Positions 45,001-56,097 of a stretch of DNA of 64,000 bases are shown here, piece after piece. A program made the translations under genes and the position numbers. How positions within the stretch are numbered: position 1 is the stretch's first letter; every line of letters starts with the position of its first letter. The notes below the pieces were generated by a model. The model saw only the letters and a list, made by a program, of their open reading frames with translations, did no database searches and had not been told where the DNA came from. Source of the stretch: Straminergon stramineum (Eukaryota > Streptophyta > Bryopsida > Hypnales > Calliergonaceae); contig OY987269.1 of the NCBI GenBank assembly GCA_963920665.1, positions 22,446,501 to 22,510,500 on the forward strand, written 5' to 3'.

Positions 45001-47724
45001 AAGAGCCAACTTCCTGAAGCTTCAGTTGTGGAGGTACAGTAACTACACGTAATTGTGACTCCTTTTAATTGTGACCCCTTCAGATTCTTGTTGAAAATGA
45101 ATTGTCTCAATTCATGAAAACCTAAGGTTACTTTCAAATACACTAATTTTCAGCCCTTTGAAAATTCATAATTTATTCATATGATGTCCAAAACATGAAG
45201 GGAAAGAGACTCTACAATACTCTTTAGACTTCCACTAAGATTTAAGAAAAAATCTATGCAATTATTAATTGGAGCAATGCTCAATTGCTTATTTGGAAGC
45301 ATTTAGGTGTAATTACCTTACTTGGTGCTTAAGAGGCAAGAGTCATAAGATAAGAAATGTATAATGTGACCATTTAAGGTTGATTGCAATTTTTAGGATG
45401 TTGGATTTCTTGGAATATTTTTAAGAGAGTATTATTGAGAAAAAAAATGGAAGTTGCATCTATTGCAAGTTGTTTCATATTTGGGGGGTTCTAGAAGAAT
45501 TAGTTAAGAATTTTCAAAGTTTGTAGCCATTAGGTTCTAAATATTGTACTCCCCTCCCTTAAACATATAAAATGTGTACATTGAAGAATTCAATATCACT
45601 CTACATATAGAATTTGATCATTGGGGAGCACTTTAAAAATGTGTGAATTTTTGTTTTGCACAAATCATCTTGCATCCACCTTTTTAAAATCTAATAGCTC
45701 AATGACAACACTATTTACACTCTATGTTTCAATACTATATAAGTTTGCATATCTACGTTATTTCAAAACCTACTTCAAGAAGACCAAATAATATAGTTGG
45801 CAAAAGTGATCATAGTCTTATATTGTTACAAATTCCATAGTTAAATTTGCCTACATGGTAATGAAAAAGTGATTATCACTTCTTTTTTCAGTATGAAAAG
45901 GCTTTGGAGCACCACAAACTAGCAGCAGAGAAGAGTGACATAGAAGGGAAATTTATTTGCTACACCAATCTTGGGTTACTATGTACAATACTCTCCATGT
46001 GGGCAATGGCTGCCAAGAACCACAAGGTACAAAATTTTTATATCCTTTTCAATATATTCACAACAAGGTAGAATATCTTAACTTTGAGAGAAACAAAACA
46101 ACATCATGAGAGATTATGTCCTTGTAGCATTAGCTCGTTAGAGTAAGGTAGCTACTCAAACTTCCTCAAGATAGCTTCTATTGATGCAAAATTCATCCAA
46201 ATATTGCAAATCTAATAAATCATTGGAGAGGTACTTGACAATTTCATCCATTTTTTCCCAATGACATGAAATTTTGTGTGGTATTGAAGTAGCCCTTGCC
46301 TCAATGTTGGGCTGCTTCAGTTGATGGAAATTCATGTTATTCACGTTCGACTTTGAGATTGCTGGTCGGTTTGCAGAAAGCGTTGAAGTGTGCCACTGTT
46401 TTGGAGAATCCGAGGGGCCAATGTGCTTCTGTGGGAAACCTGGGGTTCCTTCTGTACAGGCGGAAGAAGTACGAAGCCGCCAAAGCCTGCATGATTAGGT
46501 GACAACCAACGAACCTAAGACCTCTTTAATATCACCTTCTCTAATATAATTTCCTGTGATTTATCACCAAACCTTGGAGAATGCACATACTGAGTTCTAT
46601 CTGTCTGCTGAGAGGACTATAATTATGCTTAACACTATCTGAAATGGGGAAAAAAAGACCACATAAGCTTAACTTCAGTACTGATCAGCAACATTTCTGG
46701 GTGACGTGCTGCAGGTACCTCCAAATTTGCAGGGTCATATATTTCGTGCCTGGAATCGCAAGGGCACACTTTTACTTGGGTGATATTGAAACGCAATTGA
46801 AAAGGTCAATTTTCCTTCCTTCACAACGCACCTCAGTTGATTACATGTAATTGTAAAGCATTTGAATTAAGCTCTGATATGAAACAGTCAAGGATCATTG
46901 ACAACTTGAACACAACAAAACGGTGAGAATCTCATGATAAGGAAATTTCCCGTAATTGTGACCCCTTTCAAAATCCGACCCCTACAGATTCTTGCCTAAA
47001 ATGCACTATCTCTTTTCATGAGAGCCCTGGGTTGCCTTTGGGTACACCTATTTAGCTGCGATGACTGCTGCCATAAGCTCTCCCACAAACTCTAGACACT
47101 GAACCATACTAGGCACACCTTCCACCATCATTGGTACTAAAGACGGTTCATAACCCTGTAAATCATTTAAACAGAACATGCACTACCGGATAGTACGAAA
47201 TATTTCTGCCTCTTGTTAACTGGAAAGTAGTCATCCAATTTGACTACGAAGTTGAAGAGTAATATCTGGACAGGTAATGTACTGCCTCTATTCAGTCATG
47301 AGAGCCTAGGGTCGCCTTTGGGTACACCTATTCTCAACACTTCTAAGATTCATAGTTTACTCATATGGTTTTCAAACAAGGCATAAGAAGAGAATTTAGA
47401 AGACTCTTTTGATTTCCAACAAGATCTAACAAAAAATCATGCAATTTAATAATAAGAACAATGCTCAATTGCTTATTTTGGACGTTACTTATTAGGTGTA
47501 GTTACATAAGTAACAAGATTTTGCTTTACAAACTCCCGTGCAGGTATAAAACAGCGTTAGTGGAATTCGAGGATGCACTAGTTGCAGCTAAAGAGTGCAA
47601 AGACACAACAATACAAACCTTGTGTAAGGTGCAGATTGGAATCTGCAAAGGTAGCTTGGCTTTGGAGGATTTAGCAGAGAATGTTGAAGCACAAAGGATC
47701 TTTGTAAACACCGAAGAGGAGTGA
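39013..47724 (+). CDS. Tetratricopeptide-repeat protein, 12 exons
   Basis: Exons: 39013-39042, 40321-40410, 40548-40827, 41584-41650, 42016-42134, 42923-43039, 43753-43880, 44845-45033, 45892-46026, 46377-46498, 46715-46804 and 47544-47724. All join in phase to 515 residues. The first 230 residues are basic and proline-containing with no domain I know. From about 262 to the end lie at least four or five TPR helices pairs (FAQAIESYQKYLDICDRIND, then YEKALEHHKLAAEKSD, then NLGFLLYRRKKYEAAKACM, then YKTALVEFEDALVAAKEC). TPRs are protein-interaction scaffolds. The spacing and sequence recall ciliary or axonemal TPR proteins, which would fit a plant with swimming sperm, but this is inference. The start is uncertain because a coding-like extension upstream is cut by TAG. 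Introns are about 0.1-1.3 kb and hold transposon relics. It converges with the gene at 48150-49888. Confidence 0.82.
41760..41961. mobile_element. TTAA-flanked short element, family B (copy B5), in a TPR-gene intron
   Basis: 202 bp from TTAACCTTGGAACGCC to CAGGGTTAA, with TTAA at both ends. It shares 'actggtcac', 'ggaaatcatcc', 'aaggatgagcatatgcact' and 'gttggacac' with B1/B2. It lies in the intron between the exons ending 41650 and starting 42016. Confidence 0.7.
43220..43395. repeat. Intronic repeat family R3, copy 1
   Basis: It shares 'cctagggtt', 'tttgaaaattcac', 'gagaatttagaga', 'cttttgactcccaac' and 'acaaaaa' text with 47285-47480 and 45100-45310. All three copies lie in introns of the TPR gene. 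Confidence 0.5.
44050..44370. repeat. Dispersed repeat family R1, intronic copy
   Basis: It shares 'ggttaaagcaaaaat', 'gactattcttgccctttggg', 'aatccaaaagtgtccc' and 'catgaaatggtgacc' with 21710-21990. It lies in the intron between the exons ending 43880 and starting 44845. Confidence 0.55.
45050..45315. repeat. Intronic repeat family R3, copy 2
   Basis: It contains 'taattgtgacccctt', 'cagattcttg', 'ttcataatttattcatatg' and 'caatgctcaattgcttatt', which recur at 46950-47055 and 47285-47480. Confidence 0.55.
46945..47485. repeat. Intronic repeat family R3, copies 3 and 4
   Basis: Two overlapping matches lie here: 'tcatgagagcc' with 'gcctttgggtacacctatt' occurs at about 47018-47052 and again at 47297-47332. 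The second continues into text shared with 45160-45310 ('caatgctcaattgcttattt'). They sit in the last intron of the TPR gene. Confidence 0.55.
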
Positions 47725-48149
47725 TGGGTAGGAGGCTATTGTGATATACATGTTGTGGGATACATGGCAACAACAAAGCTTTCATACCCTTTGAGCATTA
47801 TTATATCTAGGTCGTATACAAAAAAAACACGCTATCGACTTCCATTCCAATTTTCCAACAAGAACCAACAAATGAGAGAATTCTACGGTTTGTTTCACAA
47901 GTTGGCAATATGAAACATATTTAGCAAGTTCAGAAGCGGGGAATAGTTGTAAATCAAGGAAGCTCAACAAACCATAGAAGGCTCTGTTGGGAGGAGATCA
48001 ATGACACGAATTGGTGATATTAAAGAAAATTGGTGATTCAAGAAGCTCAAGACAACATGCCTGACAGTTGAGCAAAACGGAGTTTGATTGACAAAGCCTT
48101 CATAAGCTTGAAAGAAAGCTGCAACGTCGAGAAATTCAAGTGGAACAGT

Positions 48150-49888
48150 TCATTTGTTCTTCGCCAGCCACTCCACGATGGCCTTTTCAGCTGGAGTCAG
48201 CTCCTGCTTGTTCCTCACGGAGCCCTGTGAAATTCATGCACAGAATTTAGTGTGCCAAAAAGTTGTCTGATCCAGCTTCAGCTTGCTAATCACGAATGCA
48301 CCATCATGTGACCATTGCATGAACTCTAAAACAAAATGATTTGAGAAGAAACTGTACAGTTTTGGAAGAAGAGCTATGATGTTTAGAGATCCTCCCAACC
48401 CACTAGTAGAAAGGGTGGTCTTTGGGCACCAAGTAATAGTGCCAGAAAGGAACAAGTTTGAAAGTGACCGATTCAAACGATCATATATGAAAACTATATA
48501 AATTTGGACATAAAGAACTCAACACCTGTCAAAAACAACATGAGGCCCAATCCTTTAGGGGTTTAGGACAATCCAGTTAGATCTATTTCTACATGAGCGA
48601 ATCTCCAAACATGCGAGAAGGTGTATATACCTCCACAAACTCGAAGTATTCCTTGAAGTTGCGCTTGTAGTAGTCTTGCAGCCGCTGCAAGACTCAATTT
48701 ACAGACGTGTCATCAGATTCCCAATTTTCTATGGAAACAATATAAAGCATAAATTCTAGCTAAAACTACTGGAACAAATCAAGTGCAAGGGAAATCACAC
48801 CCAAGTTGCAGCATGAAAAAGCTTCAAAAGCAGTAGGGAAGAGAGATAGGGCCAAACCGCCTCATCATAGGCGGCTTTGTTGGCTCGAGAACTCTCCAGA
48901 AGCTCTGTTCACAAAACCCAAAGCTCATGTCAGAATGCCAGTCGTGATCCTAACAGATAACCAATGAAATTGAACCCCAAACAACCCTAAGAAACCAAAA
49001 ACAAAAGGCTCGATTCTTCCCCCTTACAACAAATCGGAATGCCAAGTGCTTGTGGATCATATCTTAGAGACAAACGCATTGAATTCACCTTCGAACCTTC
49101 ACAATGTTAAGACTAGGTAAAACTCTATAGACCAACAATATCTAATTTGAAAATGATCAATTCAATCAACAAAACCGTGAAAAACATAATTCAGAGAAGG
49201 CCAAAATTCAAAACACTAGAATCAGTGGAGAACAGTGCATAACGTTGCTCAAAACATAACCAAGATTCGACAAAAGAAAGTCTCAATATGACCTACTAAA
49301 AAATGCTAAACAAACATTAAACTCAATTACACCCCCTCGCTCCAACACCCCAAAACAGCAGTGCGTTCAACCTGTGAGCCATCATAGAATGTTTACTGAT
49401 TGGAAAACCACAACCATTGCTTACTTCTTTATCGCTAAGATTACGGTTAAGGCATACAATGCTCACTGATTAAAAAGTCATAGCCATTGTGTACTTCTTC
49501 ATTGCTAAGATTAGGGTCAATAGATACAATGTTCACTGATTAAAAAGCCATAGCTATTGCGTACTCCTTTCAGTGCTAATCTTAGCGAATTCTCTTCAAC
49601 TGAGATCATACTCTGTATAAGAGGATTAGATGCCGCTTCTTCAGCAGATTCAATTGCGCCAGCTGCAGCGTGCGCTGCCTCCACCATCCCTCCCAAGCTC
49701 ACCACCATCGCAGCCCCTGATGCCACCATCAAATCTCGCCTTCTTGTTGCGCAATCTTCAAGCATTGCGCTCGGAATTCGCAACCGGGAGGATTCGCAAG
49801 GTGGGGGAAGCTGTTTTCCGTTGGTCAAGGGACGGATTGGCGTGTGAGACGAGGTCGGAGATGCAAGAAGAGACGCCATAGCTGCCAT
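48150..49888 (-). CDS. Thylakoid-lumen protein, PsaN-like family
   Basis: Four minus-strand exons: 49612-49888, 48858-48904, 48631-48684 and 48150-48224. They join in phase to 150 residues. The first ATG is at 49888, with a second at 49879. Residues 1-48 look like a chloroplast transit peptide rich in Ser, Pro and Thr. RRR at 49-51 followed by a hydrophobic stretch and AHA at 72-74 form a twin-arginine lumen-targeting signal. The mature part is about 75 residues (ASNPLIQKLLESSRANKAAY, then LQDYYKRNFKEYFEFVEG, ending LTPAEKAIVEWLAKNK). This resembles the small plant family annotated as photosystem I subunit N-like; it lacks the cysteine-rich C-terminus of classical PsaN. It probably acts at the thylakoid lumen face. 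The donor at 49611 (rather than read-through) is chosen because it alone restores the frame into exon 2. Confidence 0.85.
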
Positions 49889-51479
49889 ATCTCGAATTGG
49901 GTAATTCAAATTGCCACTGAGATTTTCTGTAGTTGCATCAATCTTGACAGGAATTTGGAAACGGAATGGGAATGGGAGTGGTGAGGATCTGAAGGCGGAT
50001 TTTGAAATTGGAGCTTGGAAGTGCGCCACCGAGTCTGGGATACCGTACCAGTGTTATCCATGTTGGGATGCAGGGGTGTTCTTCTGGACTACCATCGGTC
50101 GACAGCTTCTGGACGGTGACCTAGATGCTAGCAGCCCTTTTTTAATACTTTATGAGAAAGTGCCAGGATGGCGATCACTTAAAATTTGGTGAAGCATTGT
50201 ATTTCTACATTCATCCTTTGGGACCAAAGAACACTTTTCAATTATATCCATGCTCTTTTTCATCCAAATTTAGTGACTTCATCCCCATTTAAAATTCTTG
50301 AAGTCCCATTTAGTGTTCAAGAAGTTTTTTGAGTTTTACTGGCTATTTTCCTTCAATTCCCAAATTGAACCGGTTTTTCAAATATAGAGTCTAGTTCTTT
50401 TCTCTATTTTCCACTCGAAATAAAAACTTTATGGATTTTTTCACTGGTTTTTTGTTGACATTTGAAGATATTTGAAGACAAGGGAGTACCATTTCAAGGT
50501 TGTTCCCCTTGCTATCTAAGAATTGTGAACTAGACATTGTTGCCAAAAAAAATTAATTAAAAAAAATTCAAATTTATTTTTTTTTCAAAAAATTAAAAAA
50601 GTGTTAAAATTTTGAAAAATGATTAAAAAGAATATTTCAAAAAGATATTAAATAATTATTTAAATAATCAAATAATTAACATTATCCGATGTGGCACAGT
50701 CATGACCATGTCAAACCGCTAATGTGGTGAGTTCCCACAGTCTAGGAACCCCAGGGAACTTGAGGGCTTTTTTAGGCCTGAAATCTCTTCTTACTTGTTT
50801 TCAAGTTGCAACCGACTTTTTTACCAATTCCACAGGCTAACTTTGAACTAGCTATTGTTTCTTCTTGATCATTGGTCCCATTGTCCCTATGGGGACAAAA
50901 TTGATTTTGGATAGGCTTGTTTAGTCTCAATTTCTACCACATGTTTCTAAAACTTTTATCGCATGTGTAGTTTTTCAAGAGCTTGAAGCACATATGATTC
51001 TATATAAAACAAACCTTCCATTCAAAAATTACAAGTTTTGGGGGGGGAAATGGGAGAGAGAGGGTAGTTTGGGTAGGGCTAATCACATTGACTTTGGCTA
51101 GGGCAAGGCTTGGGCCAACTATTATAGGGAGGCAGGGATAATGGGTATGTGAAGGGGATAGGATGACAAAGGGAATGAGGGAAAGATGGATGAAGTGGAC
51201 CATGGTGGAGGGGCAGGATTCGTTACCACGTAGGGTAGCATAGTACATCGCCTAGCCAGTACTATACACAACCAGTAGTGTTGCCTGGGCTAGCTATTGC
51301 ATTAAAGGTTGTTCACCCGGACAACTTGACAACACAACAAATACGATGTCCAACACGTCTAGTAGACCCTCTTGTCCGTTTGACAAAGACAAATTTACTA
51401 TTGACTTTTCCAAAATCAAACTCCATTTATCTAAATCTACATGGATGCTATATGGCATCCGCGTGACAAAGTAGGGAGG
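49889..51479. other. Promoter side of the PsaN-like gene and intergenic DNA
   Basis: The first 150-200 bp upstream of 49888 are GC-richer and probably hold the 5' UTR and promoter. Beyond that the DNA is AT-rich with no recognised gene. Confidence 0.35.
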
Positions 51480-51900
51480 TGACATAGATGCACGACTACA
51501 GGTGTGGGCGACTGCAGGTGTAAGGCGACCTTAGGTAGGACAATTGCAAGTGTGACTACAGGTACCTAAGGGCGAGAGCAGGTCTCGAAGGGGTGAGTAT
51601 GAGTCCCTAAAGGGGTGGAGGTTCCCAAGGGGCAACTGTGTGTCCTCAAAGCATGATTATCCCTAAGGAGTGACCTCAAGTGCCAAAGGTGTGATTGAAG
51701 GTCTCCTAAGGGCTACCTCAGATATCAAAGGGCAATTGCAAGGTCTTTAAGAGGTGACTAAGGGTGTCAAGAAACTATTATATGTCTCTAAGGGACGAAC
51801 ACTAGTATTAAAGGACAATTGTAGGTCTCTAAGAGGTGATACTTCTATATACTTCTAGGGTGTTAAGGGGATACTGTGGGTAGCCTAAGTGGCCAAAGTA
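51480..51900. repeat. Degenerate tandem repeat, about 28-36 bp units
   Basis: About a dozen variable units use 'gcgactgcaggtgt', 'ggtctctaagaggtgac', 'cctaaggggtgac' and 'ccaaagg' themes. No frame stays open, and the unit length drifts. The origin is unknown; it lies just beyond the 3' side of the retroelement pol. Confidence 0.55.
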
Positions 51901-52379
51901 TGATTGATAATCATATTTGGTAGAATGAGACAAAATGCACATTTTGAGACTTCAACTTCACTATTGGAGACTCCCATTCTAATGAATAAAAGATTTATGA
52001 ACATATGAAACTTTAAAAAATCAAAGGTTTAGAAATGTATTAATATAATATAATGTTCAATTTACCAAATTCTTTGAATGTTGAATGATTATTATCATCT
52101 AAATGTAAATTCAAGGATAATGTGAGACTACAAAATGTCCCATTTTAACAAATATGACCTTATTGGGGGTGGCTAAAGATTAAGACATGTTAGACAAATT
52201 TCTTGATTATTACAAGGTTTAAAGCAAAATTCAAATCCCTACCTAACAACCATTCTATAATAAGTAAAAAAAATAGATAAGTATGGCCATGTATTTACCA
52301 ACATGATAAACAAAAATTATGTGTTAATTAAATTTTATGAATATCTTGCCTAAAATTTCTTTACTTAGACTATGAGTGA

Positions 52380-53560
52380 ATTAGGTGTAATAAAATTTAA
52401 GGCAATTGCCATTATATTGAGTGGGATGAACTTTACCCTCAAAGTCTTCTAGGTCAAATGAACCATTTTCATAACTTCGTAAAATTCTATAAGGCCAAAC
52501 CATCTCATGTGAAATTTGCTTGGAAATTTTTGAAATTGACTTTCATAAAGAAGTATCAAATCATTAGCTTTTATTAATAGTTTTGGGGGCTAATTTACTA
52601 TCATAAAAGCTTTTCCGTCTATTTTGAATAGTGACCATATTTAAATATGCTTAAACTCGTGTTTCATCAAGTTTCTCAAGCATGACATAATGATGCTCTA
52701 AAGATTCTTTATCACCAAGTCTAGAATCAATAGCTATGTGTAATGATTGTAACTCTAATTCAATTGGAAGTACAACCTCTTGACCGTAAACTAATTGAAA
52801 AGGAGTACTTTTGTAGTAACTTTATCAACCGTTCGATATGCCCATAAAGCATCAAAAATTCTTTCATTCCAATCTGTACTTGATCCTTGAACTATTTTTG
52901 TAATAATTTTGCAAAGAATTCCATTAGTTTTTTCAGTTTGCCCATTTGCTTTAGGGTGGTAGGGTATAGATTTGCAATGTTTAATTATGTATTTTTGTGT
53001 GAGATTTTCTACAGTCGAATTTATAAAATGAGTGCCTCTATCACTTACCAATTCTTTTGGGTAGCCAAATCGTGTAAAGATATTTTCATATAAAAATTTG
53101 GCTACAGTTTTGGCATCATCTGTGCGGATAGCTAGGGCTTCTGTCCATTTAGTCACATATTCAGTAGCTACTAATATATATCTTTTTCTACCATTTCTAC
53201 TAGGAGGTTTAATTGGGCCAACAAAATCAATTCCCCACTTTTCAAAAGATACTTGGGCAAGAATTGGTGTTAAAGGCATAGCTGAAGTAGGAGTAGGCTT
53301 CCCGACTCTTTGACATGGGTCACATCATTTGACATATTTTGCAGCATCTTTAAATAAAGTAGGCCACCAATATCCAGAATGTAACACTTTCTTTACAGTT
53401 ACAAAACCAGCAAAGTGCGCCCCCCAACTATCATCATGACATCCCTTCAAAATAGATTGTATTTCACTAAAGTGAATACATCGGCGTAATATTCCATCTC
53501 GTCCTAATTTTAATAAGACTCCATCAATTAATGTATATGGTTGAGATTTATAAATTCACT
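52380..53560 (-). pseudogene. Retroelement integrase, degraded
   Basis: The minus strand holds a zinc-finger part ending CDPCQRVGKP, with a TGA just before that CxxC. The catalytic core follows: WGIDFVGPI supplies the first Asp, VSDRGTHF the second, and the Glu lies in the HPKANGQTEKTNG region. Further pol sequence runs to about 52380 with stops. It inserts cDNA into the host genome in intact relatives. Confidence 0.85.
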
Positions 53561-53651
53561 TTTGCTTTTGTTTTTCTTCAAATTCTAAAGGAAATTCCTT
53601 AGTGGATAAGTAATTCATCATTTTTGCAAATTGTGGAGAAATTACATCAAC

Positions 53652-54835
53652 TTAAAAAAGTTGGGCATCTGGAAAGCTATCATCTATGGTTTCTTCTCCT
53701 ACTTCTTCATTAAGTCTAGATAAATGATCAGCATTAACATGACTTTTGCCAGGTCGAATGTTGATAGTAAAATTAAATTCTTGTAAAAGAAGTACCCACC
53801 TAGCAGTTCTTTCACTTAATTGTGGTTTATTAATCATGTATTTAAAAGCATCATGATCCACATGAAAAGTAAATTTATAACCTAGTAAATAATGTCTAAA
53901 TTTTTGAATTGAAAAGATCATTCCTAAGGCTTCTCTTTTTGTAACTATGTAATTTCTTTCAACACTAGACAATTGTCTACTAGCATAATAGATTGGGTGA
54001 TCATGACCTTTTTCATCTTTTTGACTTAGAACAGTTCTAATTGCAACATTTGAAGCGTCTACGTAAACTTCAAAGTCCCTATCCCAATTTGGAGAAACCA
54101 AAATAGGGGTTGTGGTTAATTTATCTTTCAAAGTTTGGAATGCAATTGTACACTTATCTGTCCAAACTAGTGGGTCTTGATTCTTTTTTAATAATTGAGT
54201 TAGAGGTACGACAATGTTGGCATATTTGTATATAAACCTCCTATAATATCCAACATGTCCTAAAAATCCCTTTACGTTTGTCACCGTATTAGAAGTAGGT
54301 AAGTCAACAATAATTGTGACCTTCTCTGGGTCAGTTGCTATTCCTTGGGCTAACACTATATGGCCTAGTAACCTACTGAAAGGTACTATGAATTGGAATT
54401 TAGTAGCATTGATTGAAATCCCATATTTTGCACATTGTTGAAAGCATTTTTCTAAACATTTTGTATGATCAACTTTAGAACTAAAGACACAAAAATCATC
54501 CAAAAATATTTCAATAAACTTTCTAAGGTATTTTTGGAATGCAATGGTCATCAACCTTTGGAAAGTAGCTGGAGCATTACAAAGTCCAAAAGACATGACC
54601 CTATAAGCAAACGTTCCCCAATCTGTGGTGAACATTGTCAGTAATTGCTATAAAAGAGCAATTTGAATTTGGTTGTAGCTTGAAAATCCATCCATGAAAG
54701 AATAACACTCATGTCTGGCTACCACATCTAATAAAGTATAAATAAAAGATAGGGGAAAATAATGCTTCCGGGTAACACTATTTAATTTGCAAAAATCTTG
54801 ACAAATTCTTAATTTTCCATTTTTCTTAGGTACTA
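53652..54835 (-). pseudogene. Retroelement reverse transcriptase and RNase H, degraded
   Basis: The RT motif FGLCNAPATFQRL and an active-site-like FLDDFCVF are present (Y/F-x-D-D type), as is the upstream PKKNGKLRICQDF motif. RNase H follows (YVDASN, REALGMIFSIQKFRHYL, ADHLSRL). A stop separates 54647 from 54635. The N-terminal RT piece lies beyond the 327 bp insertion, at about 55163-55281. Confidence 0.87.
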
Positions 54836-55162
54836 AGGTAGGAGGTTCTGAAAGCGCACAAGCTCTAGAATCACCCACCTCTGTAAATGTGCACTATTTG
54901 AACATGCTACTTTTTCATTGAACCAATGATATACAAATAGTGTACACTTATAGAGGTGGGTGATTTTAGAGCCCTTTGCCATTTCAACTTCAAAAATTCA
55001 AAACTAATTCTATAAAACTCCAAAAAATATGAAACGACTTGGGTTAGATGCCAATTCTATTTGTCTTTCAAGGAAAATTTACTGAAAAATATTTCAAGAA
55101 ATTTTACCTCCACAAATTCCGGTTTCAGCTCTTAGATGAGCGCTTCATGGACCTCCTACCTT
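54836..55162. mobile_element. Foldback MITE, 327 bp, nested in retroelement RT
   Basis: The ends are AGGTAGGAGGTTCTGAAAGC and the inverse of AGGTAGGAGGTCCATGAAGC, with TA on both sides (54834-54835, 55163-55164). An inner palindrome at 54862-54972 carries 'atcacccacctct' and its inverse 'agaggtgggtgat'. Removing the element and one TA leaves the RT frame uninterrupted, which fixes both boundaries. Confidence 0.8.
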
Positions 55163-56097
55163 ACAACTATAGGTGAAACCCATTCACTGTAAGGTACAAG
55201 ATAAATAAAACCACACTCTAAGAGCTTATATATTTCCTCTTTGACCATTAATGAATATTTTGGATTCATCCTATATTGTCTTTAACGAACTGGTTTAGTA
55301 TTTTCTTCCAAAATGATCTTATGTTCACAGACTTCTGGTTGTACTCCTTTTAAATCTTTACATGTCCAAGCAAAAGCACTTTTATGTCTTTTGAAGAAGT
55401 TCCTCCAATACTTCCATTCAACTTTAGTCATTTTAGAATATACTCTTATATGTTTTGGATCTTCATCGATTCCTAAATTCATATCTTGATAAGTTTCTTT
55501 TAAGGAACCTATCTCAATAGGAGTAGTATCAAAATTTGTAAACATTTCTTCCATTTCTTTAGAATCAGATTCTAATGGTGGTTCAGGGTCTGATTCTTCT
55601 TCTATACCTACTGCTAAAACATCAGAATTTCGCCATGCCAATATGGCATTATCAGAATCCTCGCAATCATCCATTGGAATAAAATATGTATCCATTCCAT
55701 TTACAAGTATGGGGATTTGGGGAAACTTTATTAGTAGTCTCTTCTTTATTGTTCTCATGACTACTTCCATAAGTATTCTCAGAAGTTACTTCAGATTCTT
55801 CATCTTGAGTCTCTCCATGATAAATAGTATGATATATAGGTAAAGTAACTTTTTCTTTTTCTTTTTTAATAGTTAAAGTTACTTTTCCCCAATCATCTTT
55901 TGCCTTGGCTAGATACAACCATGGTCTTCCTAATAATATAGGATAAGAGGAAGTTGTCTCAAGGAATTTAAAAATAACACGGTCAATTTTAAATTGAAGT
56001 CCTCCAATAATTGTAGGAACTTGAGACAACATTCCTAAGGGTTTAACTCTACTTTAGTCTATCATTCTCAAGATAATTGAAGTAGGGACAATATTAG
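55163..56097 (-). pseudogene. Retroelement pol: protease C-terminal side, linker and RT start
   Basis: The minus-strand frames include LLGRPWLYLAKA (protease flap-side motif ILGRPWL type), an acidic linker and WVSPIVV at the start of RT. Several stops interrupt it. It is separated from the rest of the protease by the 0.94 kb TTAA element. Confidence 0.75.

Noticed and set aside
48402..48470. CACTAGTAGAAAG at 48401 as a fourth CACTA mini-element
   Set aside because: No matching inverted end or 3-bp duplication was found nearby; it may be a truncated end or chance. It lies in intron 3 of the PsaN-like gene.
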